A stretch of DNA of 64,000 bases. It comes from Argyresthia goedartella. Lineage: Eukaryota > Arthropoda > Insecta > Lepidoptera > Argyresthiidae. Position numbers and translations under genes: made by a program. The stretch spans positions 25,848,552 to 25,912,551 of the forward strand of contig OX463832.1 in assembly GCA_949825045.1 (NCBI GenBank). Reading direction: 5' to 3'. This document shows, piece after piece, positions 52,928 to 63,728 of this stretch (its first letter is position 1; every line of letters begins with the position of its first letter). The notes beneath the pieces were generated by a model that saw nothing but the letters and a program-made list of their open reading frames with translations, was not told the origin of the DNA and searched no databases.

Positions 52928-53145
52928 TAAACTGCGCATCAAAAATACTGCTTTGCACGGCACATATCAGGGCAAAATAATGCGGTAATGATCCCCTTTA
53001 TCCTTCGTGTTAGGTTGAACATGCAAGAACAACAAAAAATACTAAAACATAAACTTAAGTTACACATAAAATATTTAAAATATAAAAAGTGTTTTTTCTG
53101 ATTCTTTTTTGCTGTGCGAATCAGTATTTTTGAAGTGCGATTAAA
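52928..53145 (+). mobile_element. Inverted-repeat MITE with shortened A-cassette
   Basis: GCGCATCAAAAATACTGCTT with TGCAC at the left pairs with GCTGTGCGAATCAGTATTTT, TGAAGTGCG at the right. The cassette (52970-53035) has lost the GTGAGCGAAGCGAAG hairpin but keeps TCGTGTTAGGTTGAACATG. Confidence 0.75.
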
Positions 53146-53316
53146 TACTAGCCATTAATAATTAATTCTGTAACACTTCTATAATAGTAGTTTATAAAAC
53201 TGTTGCGTAATGAGAGGTATTAAAACAAGAGTGTGTGTTTTAAAAACCGAGACGTAGGTGATCTTTTTAATAGCATCACACGAGTGTTTGTGACCGAGCG
53301 ACGAAGCGTCTCCGTT

Positions 53317-53552
53317 CCCGAATGGCCGAGCTGGCAGCGACCCTGCCTACGAAGCCAAGGGTCCCGGGTTCGAGTCCCGGTGGGGACAAATATTTGTTTG
53401 ATGAGAACGGACGTTTGTACCCTAGTCATGGTTGTTTATCTATCTAAGTATAATATTTATGTATATAAGTATGTGTATCGTTGTCTGGTACCCAAGATAC
53501 AGGGAATCCTAGTTTGGGGCTAGATCAATGTATGTAAATAGAGTCCAAGGTA
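53317..53552 (+). mobile_element. SINE-a, copy 4
   Basis: Complete head (CCCGAATGGCCGAGCTGG, GGTTCGAGTCCCGGTGG) and body; the (ATT)n tail is lost and replaced by TATCCGGG. Confidence 0.85.
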
Positions 53553-53559
53553 TCCGGGT

Positions 53560-53985
53560 AAATGCCCGTGCCCCTTGGTGAGTAGCCCATTTATTATTTA
53601 TTTATTTTGGTCCGCGAGTCGCTCCCTCACTCGGCCGAGATGCTTCATTTTGAAAGTCAGACAGACAGAAAGACAGACACGGTTTTTTACTCTCCCATAT
53701 TTCCGCGAACCCATGCTCACCCTACACTTAGTGACGTTTTCTTGGTAATCCAATAACCAGACAACACAGAGTGCAATTTGCTTTAATAATTTAAAGTTTA
53801 GTTTGCAATAAGAGCTCTTCTCTGTGACGGCGGGGGGCGTGTTTGATCAGTGATTTATGGGGGAATATGGACCTTAACCTGTACTGGGTGAGACGATATC
53901 TCATTGAATGATTAATACCCCGGGTAACAACCAGCTTTTAGTATCCCGTGGGTAGAATCTCTTTCGAAGAATATTTCTTACCCTT
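53560..53985. other. Unassigned stretch
   Basis: GC-richer at 53825-53845. No gene or repeat recognised. Confidence 0.4.
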
Positions 53986-54190
53986 TTTTAGGGTTCCGTG
54001 CCCGAAGGGTGCCAAACGGGACCCTATTACAAAGCCTCCGCTGTCCGTCTGTCCGTCCGTCCGTCCGTCACAGGGCTCTATCGGATCAACCGACATAGGG
54101 TAGAGAGCTGAAATTTCCACAGAGGGTGTGTTTCTATTGCCGCTATAACAACAAATAATTAAACACACCGATTTTTAAGAATGAAAAGAA
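53986..54190 (-). mobile_element. Family C 3' part, inverted
   Basis: TTTTTTAGGGTTCCGTGCCC, GGGTGCCAAACGGGACCC, (GTCC)n at 54045-54068, GATCAACCGACATAGGG. Ends at CCCATACAATAAC without the family's left end. Confidence 0.75.
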
Positions 54191-54709
54191 GTTCCCATAC
54201 AATAACTTATTGGCATGGCAATTTTCTTAGCCATTTTGTTTTATTTGTTTATTGGTGAAAATTGGACTCTCCCGATGTTATCGGAAAAGATATTTAATCA
54301 TAGTTATTGTATTGCTCAGTTATTCGTCTATATACGATTAATAATTGCTCATTCGAATTATAATAAATTATATTTAGTTTTTTATCATATTTGTTTTTAT
54401 TTCTGTAAATAAAGGTATATACTCAATTTCAATCACTTCCGGTTTCAATGAGCAAAGATTTTCCTTAACCTGAGTACATAGTTTAATACTTACATACTGC
54501 ATACTCAATAGTACATTACTGCAGAGACCAGTAAGTAAGTCATCCTGGACTAGTATGATTTAGCCAAGTTACATTGGTTAATAAAGGCATAAGCTATAAG
54601 CCATCGTCGTTGGACGTTTAGTTATAAATAATCGATTAATTTTGTTCGGTGAAGTACAAAATCTATCAGATGACTTATGAAGTCACAATTAGAGAACACA
54701 TTACTATAT
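54191..54709. other. Unassigned AT-rich stretch
   Basis: A 65-codon hydrophobic frame at 54215-54412 has no features beyond low-complexity AT-rich coding; I do not call it a gene. Confidence 0.4.
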
Positions 54710-54875
54710 AGTTAGTGGCCCTGTGAGCTGTAGACCTCGCTTGTGTCACTTTCTCTAAATAACGCATACAAACTTATTAATGCATCTGTTTACGTACATG
54801 GAGTATGAAAGTAGCCGCACCAATAACTTTGTAAACTAAATTTTGCTGTCTTAAAACCCTACCTACCTATTGACA
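54710..54875 (-). mobile_element. Family E repeat, inverted
   Basis: GTGGCCCTGTGAGCTGTAGA, TACGTACATGGAGTATGAAA, GTAGCCGCACCAATAACTTT and GTAAACTAAATTTTGCTGTC, the reverse of the 26602-26870 order. Confidence 0.7.
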
Positions 54876-54879
54876 TCTC

Positions 54880-55200
54880 ACTTAAAGCGACTTTGTAGAA
54901 AAAGGGATATTACAATGTTCAAGATTACTTAAATGTATGGGGACTGTATGGGGTTAATCCGGCTCAACACCGACCTTGCTGTTAATAAAGTTGTAAATAT
55001 TTATTCCTGCTTATTAATCATAATAATTAATATTCTAATATTTGTATTAGTCAAGCACAATCAATTTTTAAAAGAGATCTACAAATCAATCTGTAGGAGT
55101 TTCTACGCCCTTTGGTCCAATGTAGAGCAGAGGTAAAAATGACGTTTGCTAAGTATATGTAAATATCTACAGTAATAAAGACATTTGACTTTGACTTTGG
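54880..55200 (+). mobile_element. 5'-truncated LINE-1 family copy
   Basis: AAAGCGACTTTGTAGAAAAA, GGATATTACAATGTTCAAGA, then the 3' UTR (part of the CTCCCACAGTGG block deleted) and a (TTTGAC)n tail. Matches LINE-1 from about 22708. Confidence 0.85.
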
Positions 55201-55379
55201 TAAAGTCCAAACCCCATGAAAAAAACTGCCTTATGCCCGTTAAAGAGTTAAGTAACAGTTAATTCTTATGTTTAGGTTTTGTAATTACAGTATTTCTCAT
55301 AAGAATCATAGAACAGCGAGTAGATCGTAATATGCCTGTTCAATCAAATAAACTGGTTGCTCAAGTCTACAGCTACTTA

Positions 55380-55642
55380 CCCGAATGGCCGAGTCGGCAG
55401 TGAGCCTGCCTAAAAAGCTTAGCTTCGCAGGCAGGTCCCGGGTTCGAGTGCCGGTGGGAGCAAACATTTGTTTGATGAGCACGGATGTTTCTACCCTAGT
55501 CATGGTTATTTATCTATCTAAGTATAATATTTATCTATATAAGTATGTGTATCGTTGTTTAGTACCCAAGATACAGGGAATCCTAGTTTGGGGCTAGATC
55601 AATGTGTGTAAATAGTGTCCAAGGTATTATTATTATTATTAC
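55380..55642 (+). mobile_element. SINE-a, copy 5, with a rearranged head
   Basis: Box A and box B are present, but between them the usual segment is replaced by CCTGCCTAAAAAGCTTAGCT and TCGCAGGCAGG, so GCCTGCC is mirrored by GGCAGG. Body and (ATT)n tail complete. Confidence 0.85.
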
Positions 55643-55839
55643 TTAGACTTTGTATAGCACGTGAAAATTGGACATCCCCTTTTTATCCAAGAAATCGTCA
55701 GTCTTTATTATCACAACTGCGAGAGTAAAACACCCGATTACCAATTCTGCTTAGTTTTTGAGAAATTAAATTAATTAGCTATTGACTGAGCTAGAATGTC
55801 TGGTACTGCCTAGCTAAGTCTGGAATTTCGGAGACTACT

Positions 55840-56046
55840 AATAAACATAAACATTTACATACAGGCACATTCATTGCTTCTGTCCCCACACTAGGATACC
55901 ATGAGTCGTGGGAACCAGAAACAGCGACGTCGCACACATATAAACATCCAAGACCTGTTTTTTTTTCTGTACCCCCAGCTGGGGATCGAACCCGGGACCT
56001 CTCGCATGGTAGCCAGAGCCACAACCGCTGCGCCACAGAGGTCGTC
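55840..56046 (-). mobile_element. tRNA-derived SINE (SINE-c)
   Basis: Minus strand: CTCTGTGGCGCAGCGGTTGT fits box A; GGGTTCGATCCCCAGC-like sequence fits box B; an A-rich stretch and then a body with CATGGTATCCTAGTGTGGGG and GAAGCAATGAATGTGCCTGT. Body fragments of this family are at 11395, 41498 and 50400. Confidence 0.75.
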
Positions 56047-57363
56047 GTAATGTACGTAATTAAGACAAATTTTTTTTCTTTGCAAATCCAACCCCCAGAA
56101 ACGCCAAAAACAGCGAAATTGGCGGAGTATTGTCAAATTGATGGAAAAATCTGCCAGTTTTCCACAATATTCGGTGACTCAATAAGCTTACTTTTTGTAG
56201 AAAATCATAAGAACATGAAATCACAGCATTTCTCGTAATTGTCAGTAAATAAATATAGTAATCTGCCTGCGTATTAACTGTTTGGTTCACTTTACATCTT
56301 CTGACTAAGCTCGACTGAGACAGTTTGAACCTGTATTTAATTATTTATTAATCATTGTTCAAAATATAGTTTACAATTCGATTAATCTACAGGAAACTTC
56401 GTCAATAACTTAAAACTAAACTTAAACACTTGCTAAACTACAAGATATGGCAGGGAAACAACTTAAAAATTATATGCTTCCAAATAATAATAACCTACTT
56501 AAATAATAACTAGTTAAATAAATAGTTTGAACTAGGCTGTACCTATACTAAAGTACTTAGTTAAGACATTTTAGCACCGCTTAGATCTGTGCAAAACCAG
56601 TAGAAAATAGTAATGGACATAACAGTGCAGAAAAGAAAACACCATGAAATAATTGGTAAATACCAAATAATGCTAATAAACTTTCAATAAAAGCATTCCT
56701 TACTCAAAACAATCCTTCTTCCTTTAAAATATCGGAAACGTTTAACCGGAAACCGACTTTTATTTCTTACTGAGAACAAGCTGCCAGCATCCTACCGTTG
56801 CCACAAAAAGGCTAAAATAACAAGCAAATGGTGTACCTGCGTATTCTTGCGACGAACCAACGAATCCGCTCGATTAAGCACACAATGATTTATTTTATTA
56901 CAAGAAACACATCCCCGAACTGCACTCAAAGCAGTGTAGCCATTTTGGCCTTCAGCGAATTTCTAATTTTAACACCATTCAACTATTCCGCACTGCAACA
57001 AGGTCTCCAAACACCGAAAGGGCTACTTGAACACGTAACAGGAGACTAATAATACGCTGGAGAAGGGATTTTTATTTAAAAACCCACGGGGTTTTTCAGG
57101 AAAGGTTGTAAAACCGAATACGCGTGCGTGCCTTCCGGAGGCTTGAACCAATTTTCAGTCCAGTCGTCGATAGCGCCTGCCTCACCCACTCCAATATTTC
57201 TGGGGTGTAGACAGAGAGGGAAGTACGCGCCAGTAAGGGACAGATATAGGGTTTTTCCGCGTTTCGTTATCCAGCGATTTTTCATGGAAAGTGTACGGGA
57301 AACTGAGAATGTTGGAAACGGAATTCTACAATTTCTGTAGTTACTTTGTAGTATTTGTGTCAT
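56047..57363. other. Unassigned stretch of 1.3 kb
   Basis: No family resemblance to other repeats of the window. Frames at 57076-57363 and 57128-57340 overlap on opposite strands and neither shows a recognisable domain. 57100-57250 is GC-richer than the surroundings and could be an exon or part of an unrecognised element; I cannot decide. Confidence 0.35.
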
Positions 57364-57520
57364 AAGGGCCTATTATATTGTCATATGATGAGCATTTATC
57401 TTGGATTCAATTATAGTTTTGTCTCTGTCACCCCTATATAAGTTCTGTGTGAAAGATAATGGTTTTGAATCCAAGATAAATTCTCATTTAAATATTTAAA
57501 TGACAATGTAATAGTCCCCT
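57364..57520. mobile_element. 157-bp TIR MITE
   Basis: AGGGCCTATTATATTGTCAT and GCATTTATCTTGGATTCAA on the left pair with TTGAATCCAAGATAAATTC and ATGACAATGTAATAGTCCCC on the right. Imperfect TIRs of about 45 bp with a gap in one arm. Confidence 0.75.
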
Positions 57521-57579
57521 ACGTTTGATAGAAGAAATCTCTATTTACCCGACTACGGCGAAACCAAAAGGCGAAATAT

Positions 57580-57823
57580 AATAATCATAATAAAACCTTG
57601 GACTCTATTTACACACATTGATCTAGTCCCAAACTAGGATTCCCTGTATCTTGGGTACTAGACAACGATACACATACTTATATAGATAAATACTATACTG
57701 AGATATACAAACAACCATGACTAGGGTACAAACATCCGTTCTCATCAAACAACTATTTGCCCCCACCGGGACTCGAACCCGGGACCCTTGGCTTCGTAGG
57801 CAGGGTCACTGCCGACTCGGCCA
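57580..57823 (-). mobile_element. SINE-a, copy 6
   Basis: Reverse orientation, from a decayed ATT tail to GGCCGAGTCGG. The first bases of the head (CCCGAAT) are missing. Confidence 0.87.
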
Positions 57824-57831
57824 AATCTGCA

Positions 57832-57975
57832 AATACCTCATCTTCTCCATAGATCTTCAGAGCTGCGTAAAGAGGCCAGTGCCCTGTCTCGAAAAAGGTG
57901 ATCACTTAAGATAGATCTCATTGGATGGGTCAGCACCGGAGGAGCGCCAAACCACTGGGCCACGGAGCTCTTTTT
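57832..57975 (-). mobile_element. Possible tRNA-derived SINE fragment
   Basis: GAGCTCCGTGGCCCAGTGGTT on the minus strand (57948-57968 region) resembles a box A; a box B cannot be assigned with confidence. Confidence 0.35.
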
Positions 57976-58689
57976 GTCTGGATATAACCGTTTGCTCTGT
58001 GCACCCTTTAAAAATAATGACTAATAATTTGTAGGTACCTAACCTAACATACTCTAATTGAAATCCCTAAGGCCGTAGGGCCCGACCCCTGTTTTTTCGC
58101 CATGCATCAAACGTCACAGCTAAGCCAATTAGGGATCAAGCCAGTATTGCGATGGCTATGACATCATTTGATTATGTCATGTCCCCCAAAGTTATTATGA
58201 GACGAGAGTGAAAAATTTGCATATGGATGTGTATTGTTCAGAGTTTTGGATGGAAATTTTATTAATCCGGTGCAAACGTATGGAATTTAAGATAAGGGTT
58301 ACAAAACGCCTTCCATTGTCGTCATAGCAAAGTTGCAGCGACGCGAAATTATTTTGCGGAAGTTAAAACGAAGGCGCTCTTGAGTTACACCACAGATGTT
58401 AATATAATGCTTTTCACATAACATGCTCTAAAAGCTAGAGTTTTTTATGCGCGTAGGCGATCTAGAGTCGCTTTTAATGTTCTAGTGCATAAGGTATATT
58501 CTTTTTCTAGGACTAAGATAATCAGGCCCAATAACGTCGCAGAATAAAATCGTTATTTAATTTTAATCTAAATAATTTTCGTGTTTTCTATCGTTAATTT
58601 AATAAAACCAGATAAAGCAGTTGTCATTTATTATTTAAAAACACAAAGAAAAGTTTTTACCACTTGGCAGCAAAAAATACGGATATCGC
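57976..58689. other. Unassigned stretch
   Basis: No supported gene or repeat. Confidence 0.4.
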
Positions 58690-58804
58690 AGGCTTTGTTG
58701 ATGTGAACGAGAACGAAAACGAGACGTGTTTTACACGGTTAGCACATTCCCAAGCATAACGTAAAACCGAATACCACGCGAGCGGAGCCGCAGGCCAAAG
58801 CTAG
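58690..58804 (+). mobile_element. Non-autonomous Helitron-like 3' end
   Basis: AACGTAAAACCGAATACCAC, then GCGAGCGGAGCCGC, then AAAGCTAG followed by T. The CTAG|T end preceded by a short GC-rich hairpin is the Helitron 3' signature. The 5' end could not be found. The related foldback at 25302-25493 carries the same subterminal sequence. Confidence 0.65.
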
Positions 58805-59375
58805 TAAGAAATAAAATTAAAATAAATAATAATGTGAATGTGTTGAGTTACTCCATACTGACCATTATATTACATTAGACACCCAGAGTTATTATATATG
58901 TTTGTAATGAATATGGAAAAAGTTCGTCCATCACGGGAATCGAGTCTTGGAAAAATATTTCTGCTTTATACCTGCTGAGACACAGAAAACCTAAAAAGGA
59001 ACTTTTTTAACAGACGTCACCTAGAGTACTGAAAATCCTATTGTGGGTATTCGTGGGGCAACAACATAAAATTTGCCATAATTATTGTTGACATTAATTC
59101 ATTATTTTTTCTTTTCCGGCCAGCAGAGAAATGAAAATAGTTATTTTCACACCTTTCATTCGGAAAAGTAAGTTTTGCTCCACGACGAGAGGGAGCAAAA
59201 TGCTACTTTTCTGTTCAAGCTACTTTTTTAATTTATTTATTGGCATGCAGCTTTTACGCAATGTGCCAATTGAACACAGATTAAAATAATAGAATGTAAT
59301 TATGAAATAACATTACAATCGACAACGATGACGTAGTCGATTAAAAACGAACATGGTTCAAGTTTTAACTTTAAC

Positions 59376-59539
59376 CATGGGCGTAACCCAGGTAGGGGCA
59401 GGGGGGGGCTGCTGCCCCCCCCCCCCCCTAGAAGATAAAATAAAGGTCACCGTTTTTTCAATATACCTAACCGACCATCTTCTCGAAACAGGTATGAGCT
59501 GCCCCCCCCCCCCTAGCTGAAAAGCTGGGTACGCCCTTG
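59376..59539. mobile_element. hAT-type MITE with 8-bp target duplication
   Basis: ACTTTAAC occurs on both sides (59368-59375 and 59540-59547). The ends CATGGGCGTAACCCAG and CTGGGTACGCCCTTG form imperfect terminal inverted repeats, and C/G runs lie just inside. The 8-bp duplication with CA...TG ends is the hAT hallmark. Unit 2 of the surrounding duplication has the uninterrupted AACTTTAACAACG near 60297. Confidence 0.9.
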
Positions 59540-59944
59540 ACTTTAACAACGTTATATCAAAATTTATGAATTTTTCGTAATATTTAAAAAAAAAATACAA
59601 TTAATTATATGTTTTACTGAAATCAAAACTATCGATGACTGCTATTGTGATATAATGAATATTGATATTCGAAACCATTGTATTATTCAATTCGATTATT
59701 TTTACACATTAGTAAAAGTACACAGGAATATTTTATCTGTGGTGACCTTTCCCTAATCCTTCACAATCCATCATTATAAAAAAAATGTTTACGTTGTTCG
59801 ATTACTGTAAAAGTGGTAAAAGTATAATTCAAAGTATAGTTATTTAATTTTTTTAGAGCAATTTAAATTTTCCTCATAGTCGGTGTGAAAAGTTGAATGT
59901 GTCACTCAGGAGCAAAATTATTTTCGTCATGGGCGTTAACGCTT

Positions 59945-60031
59945 GAATCCTTCGCTACGCTCAGGATTCTGACTTAGAATCCCTCGCTTCGCTCAGGATT
60001 CTATCGTAGAGTCCTTCCCTTCACTCTGGAT
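59945..60031 (+). repeat. Three-unit minisatellite, 29-35 bp per unit
   Basis: Units share the pattern GAATCCTTCGCTACGCTCAGG and ATTCT, with changes in each repeat. Confidence 0.75.
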
Positions 60032-60718
60032 TCAGTGTACCGCCCTCGCCGTAAATACATCATTTTGCTCCCTTGTGACACAAATAACTATTTCACACCT
60101 TTCATTCGGAAAAGTAAGTTTTGCTCCACGACGAGAGGGAGCAAAATTCTACTTTTCTGTTCAAGCTATGTACTTTTTTAAATTATTCATTGGCATGTAG
60201 CATTTACGCAATGTGCCAATTGAACACAGATTTTAATAAAATAATCGATTGTAATTTCATCGTAGTCGATCAAAAACGAACATGTTTCAAGTTTTAACTT
60301 TAACAACGTTGTATGAAAATTTATGAATTTTTCGTAATATTTAAAAAAATGTCACAATAAATTATATGTTTTACTGAAACCAAATCTATCGATAATTGTT
60401 AATGTGATATAATGAATATTGATATCCGAAACCATTGTAATATTTGATTCGATTATTTTTACACATTGGTAGAAGTCAGAGGAATATTTTATGTGTGGTG
60501 AACTTTACCGAATCCTTCACAATCCGCCATTATAAAAAAAAAGTTTGGTTTACGTTGTTCGATTACTGTAAATTGTGTGTAAGTGACATTTTTTTTAAAT
60601 ATCACGAAAAATTCATAAATGTCCATATAACGTTGTTAAAGTTAAAACATGAAACATGTTCGTTTTTAATCGACTACAATGAAATTACAATCGATACTTA
60701 TGAAAGGTGTGAAAAATA

Positions 60719-61287
60719 AATAGAGTAAATTATTTATTATGAACAAAAGTATGTGTGCTGTATAATATGATGTGCAACTGTGTATAAGTAATAAGTACGT
60801 AGTTATGTGTAGGTATAAACTTTCATATTGAATTTTTTCCCACTTTAAATTAATATTTCTCGCAAAATATATAATTTACGGATTTCAAAAATAAATAATA
60901 CTATTCAACAGCCTGTGCATTATAAACACAAAGGTAAGCATTTATACAGGGTGTAACAGAAAGGTGTAGCCATATTTTAGGGTGTTGTTAGGGACATAAT
61001 TCTAAACAACTTTCACCTTGAAACTGATGCGGAGCAACTTTATTTTACACTTCTCCATACAAATCAGCTGATCGCTCGGCCGAAATTGTATAGAGTTCTC
61101 CACTTCCTATACAAAACATTATTTAATTTTTTGCTGTTTCTCTGCTTTTTTTTATCTAAACCTACCCCGGACTAAGGAGAATAAATGTGAATAGAAATTA
61201 TTCAAAATGGTCGGGGCATTTTAGAGATTAAGTAAGACTAACTTACCAACAGCGGTTCATTTTTATAAGTATAGAAGATAGACTAGC
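60719..61287. other. Unassigned stretch
   Basis: ACAGGGTGTAACAGAAAGG near 60952 is a motif I have met in insect repeats, but no element ends can be drawn. Confidence 0.4.
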
Positions 61288-61345
61288 TACCCGTGGCGCG
61301 GTTTCGTAACGCGTTTTCGTATTCTCATAGTTCCCCGTCAAAAAA
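61288..61345 (-). mobile_element. Helitron-like terminus fragment
   Basis: On the plus strand ACTAGCTACCCGTGGCGCGG, which in reverse ends in a CTAG|T form after a GC-rich stretch. A similar segment without the CTAG is at 26049-26110. Confidence 0.45.
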
Positions 61346-61373
61346 ATCTTCTTTTATCATTTTATCTACACCC

Positions 61374-61738
61374 GTATCATAAACCCTCTTCAATGCGTCC
61401 ACTTGGAAAAAACTCATTTCTTACCTGAATATTGATACATTGTGACCATAATGAATCAATATTTCGACATATTATTATGACATTCTAATTTCAAACACCG
61501 ACGCCCGCCTGCGTTCCGCCCCTTGTTTGTCTGTGAAGTTGGTACTGCTGAACAAGCTAAACAAATGCAGAGCAATGATCAATACCACAATGCCGGTCGA
61601 ACATGCGGTTCCTGAACACATCAAAGAGAGCTTATGATATGTGTGTAGATAAACTAGTGTGTGTAACTGTACATAATTAGGCATTAAAACTCTCGAGTTA
61701 TATAAACCCACTCTCGAGTTTTAATGCCCTCGATTATG
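61374..61738 (+). mobile_element. Family B MITE, copy 4, plus a second partial copy
   Basis: From ATCTACACCCGTATCATAAA to TTTTAATGCCCTCG, with one GCCGACGCCCGCC block. The inner hairpin differs in sequence from the other copies (ATTGATACATTG/ATGAATCAATAT). It is followed at 61739-61815 by a repeat of the family's left part (CAAAACCGCACGTTGCGACC, ACTACTTGGTAAAAACTCC). Confidence 0.7.
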
Positions 61739-61892
61739 TATCAAAACCGCACGTTGCGACCAGCATCATGATATACTACTTGGTAAAAACTCCTTTCTTA
61801 TCTGAATATTGATACATCAATAAATAACAGACGTGAGTAAATGATATCAATTTCAATTTGATAGGTACTTGCACGCGTTCCTGAGAAAAGGG

Positions 61893-62200
61893 GTTGTGAC
61901 AGACGGACAGACGGACAACAAAGTCATCCTATAAGGGTTACTTCTTTTCCTTTAAGGTACGGAACCCTAAAAACAGATTGAAATTCCGACTTAAAAAATG
62001 AGGTGCCAAGTGACCATGAACTTATAAAAAACGGGCCATGTGCGAGTCGGGCTTACACAAGAAGGGTTCCGTAACATCATAAAGGAAAAAAACGCCAAAA
62101 AAAACTCATCTCTTGTATTGGGACATACTTTATTTTTTTAAATTGCTTAAAGTTCATTTGTTGCTATAGCTGAAACAGAAATACAGATTCTGTGATAATG
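61893..62200 (+). mobile_element. Two family C fragments
   Basis: 61893-61972 is a right end ((GACGGACA)n, GTACGGAACCCTAAAAA). 62026-62200 is a left end (GTGCGAGTCGGGCTT, GAAGGGTTCCGTAACA). Confidence 0.65.
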
Positions 62201-62215
62201 TCAATTTGAAGAAAA

Positions 62216-63170
62216 AAGTGGCCAACTGCCAGTCGGACTCGCCCATGAAGTGTTCCGTTGTAGCAAGTAATTGTGTGACTGGATGTTTGTGTTCTAACTT
62301 TGTATTTCATAGTGTTTGTATGAATGACAAAATTATCTTTGCGGTTTTTAATCAATGTTTTATATCTTAAAGTCTATGCTCATTTTATTTTGTTCAGCCA
62401 AATTTTCGATGAAAGTTTGTTTTAAGATATACTGCATATATTTGTGGCGATTTTTCACTCTCTTACTTTAAAATTTAGATGGGGGTGACACACATTTTTC
62501 CACTTTGGAAGGGTCTATCTCTTTAACGATTTACTTTGAGGACAGATGGTTTCAGGAAACTCAACGTAATTTTTAAAGACGTATCTACAGACACCCCACA
62601 CATATAGGTTTGATGAAAAAAAAAATTGGTTTCAGTTCCATGTATGGGGCGCCCCCTTTAATTATTTTAATTCTAAAATTTTTATATAAATATCGTAAAG
62701 CGGTTCACAGAATACATCTACATACCGAGTTTCAACGGGACAGTAGATGTTTTCTGTGAAACACTTTACGATTTTTATACAAAAAATTAAAAAATAAAAT
62801 AATTAAAGGGGGATGCTCCCCATACATGGAAATGAAACCAAAAAATATTTTATTTAAATATATACATATATATATAAATGTTCCTCTAACTTTTAAAGTA
62901 AAAGTGAAAAATAAAAAAAAACAATATTTGCTGTGTATTTTACACACTTTCAACAAAAATTGGTTTGAACAAAATAAAATATACAGTTTTAAAGATATAA
63001 ACCATTTATTAAAAACCGTAAAGATATGTTTGTCATTCATACAAAAACTATGAAAAACAAAGTTACAACACAAACATCCAGTCACATAATTACTTACTAC
63101 AACAGAATCCTTCATGGGCGTGTCCGATTCGCACTTCGCCACTTTTCCTTTTTAAGGTACGAAACCCTAA
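62216..63170. repeat. Two family C copies joined head to head (950-bp inverted repeat)
   Basis: 62216-62748 (+) and 62749-63170 (-) are the same family in opposite orientation. They meet at 62700-62770 (CACAGAATACATCTACATAC facing ATGTTTTCTGTGAAACAC). Each outer end has the GAGTCGGACTCGCCCATGAA-type sequence. The right copy lacks a block around the GGGTCTATCTCTTTAACGAT region. Confidence 0.8.
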
Positions 63171-63179
63171 AAAGTGAAA

Positions 63180-63728
63180 AATTTGAACCTCCTTGTGGAT
63201 AATAAATAACGCTGATTTCTTTGCTGAGAAATTCTGAACCATATTCTAGGAACGTCCTTCATCGCTTTGGCATCTACATTGCAATCTGTGCCAGCGTTAT
63301 AAATAGTAATCAAGATATTAAATTAACTTGAACGCTTCTAAAATAATTAAATAATAATGTAGCCATATACAAAATCTTCGGGACAGCAAGCACAGGAATT
63401 AAATGCCGCAAATAGACGTCAAAATTCTAATGTCGTAACGACTTTATTTCTATGCGCGGAATGCTCATAGTTCAAGAGACAACAGTCAGTTTATCGATTC
63501 CCTGTCGAACGAAAAGCGACCGTGCTAGTCTTCCATACATTCCTAAAAATACCGTCTTCCGCCGCCATATTGGTCTTGTCAAAATTGTCGGGAAACATTA
63601 AAGTGCTCGAAGAAAAATGATATTTAGCCCAAATCCAATTGATTTATTACAATCTAAGTGTTAAGACTATCATCCACAGTGATCATAGATGGTCTGTGCG
63701 TTTGCCCGACTCTGTCGTTGTTGTTCAA
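63180..63728. other. Unassigned stretch before a GC-rich frame
   Basis: Possible 5' UTR or promoter of the frame that follows; TTCCGCCGCCATATTGG at 63557 is reminiscent of insect gene 5' ends. No TATA box or splice site can be assigned. Confidence 0.3.

Larger units (their letters stand above)
59135..60718. repeat. Tandem duplication of a TIR element
   Basis: Unit 1 (from about 59139) and unit 2 (from about 60088) both begin CACACCTTTCATTCGGAAAA and share CTCCACGACGAGAGGGAGCA, GCAATGTGCCAATTGAACAC, AACGAACATG, AATATTGATATYCGAAACCA and TCCTTCACAATCC. The right end at 60600-60718 is inverted relative to the unit starts (CGAAAAATTCATAAATG, ATGAAAGGTGTGAAA), so the element has TIRs of about 110 bp. 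Unit 1 has an extra 164 bp (hAT MITE) and a three-unit minisatellite at 59945-60031. Confidence 0.8.

Noticed and set aside
54215..54412. Small membrane protein
   Set aside because: 65 codons in AT-rich sequence with no neighbours, no conserved pattern and no evidence of expression; hydrophobic frames are expected in such sequence.
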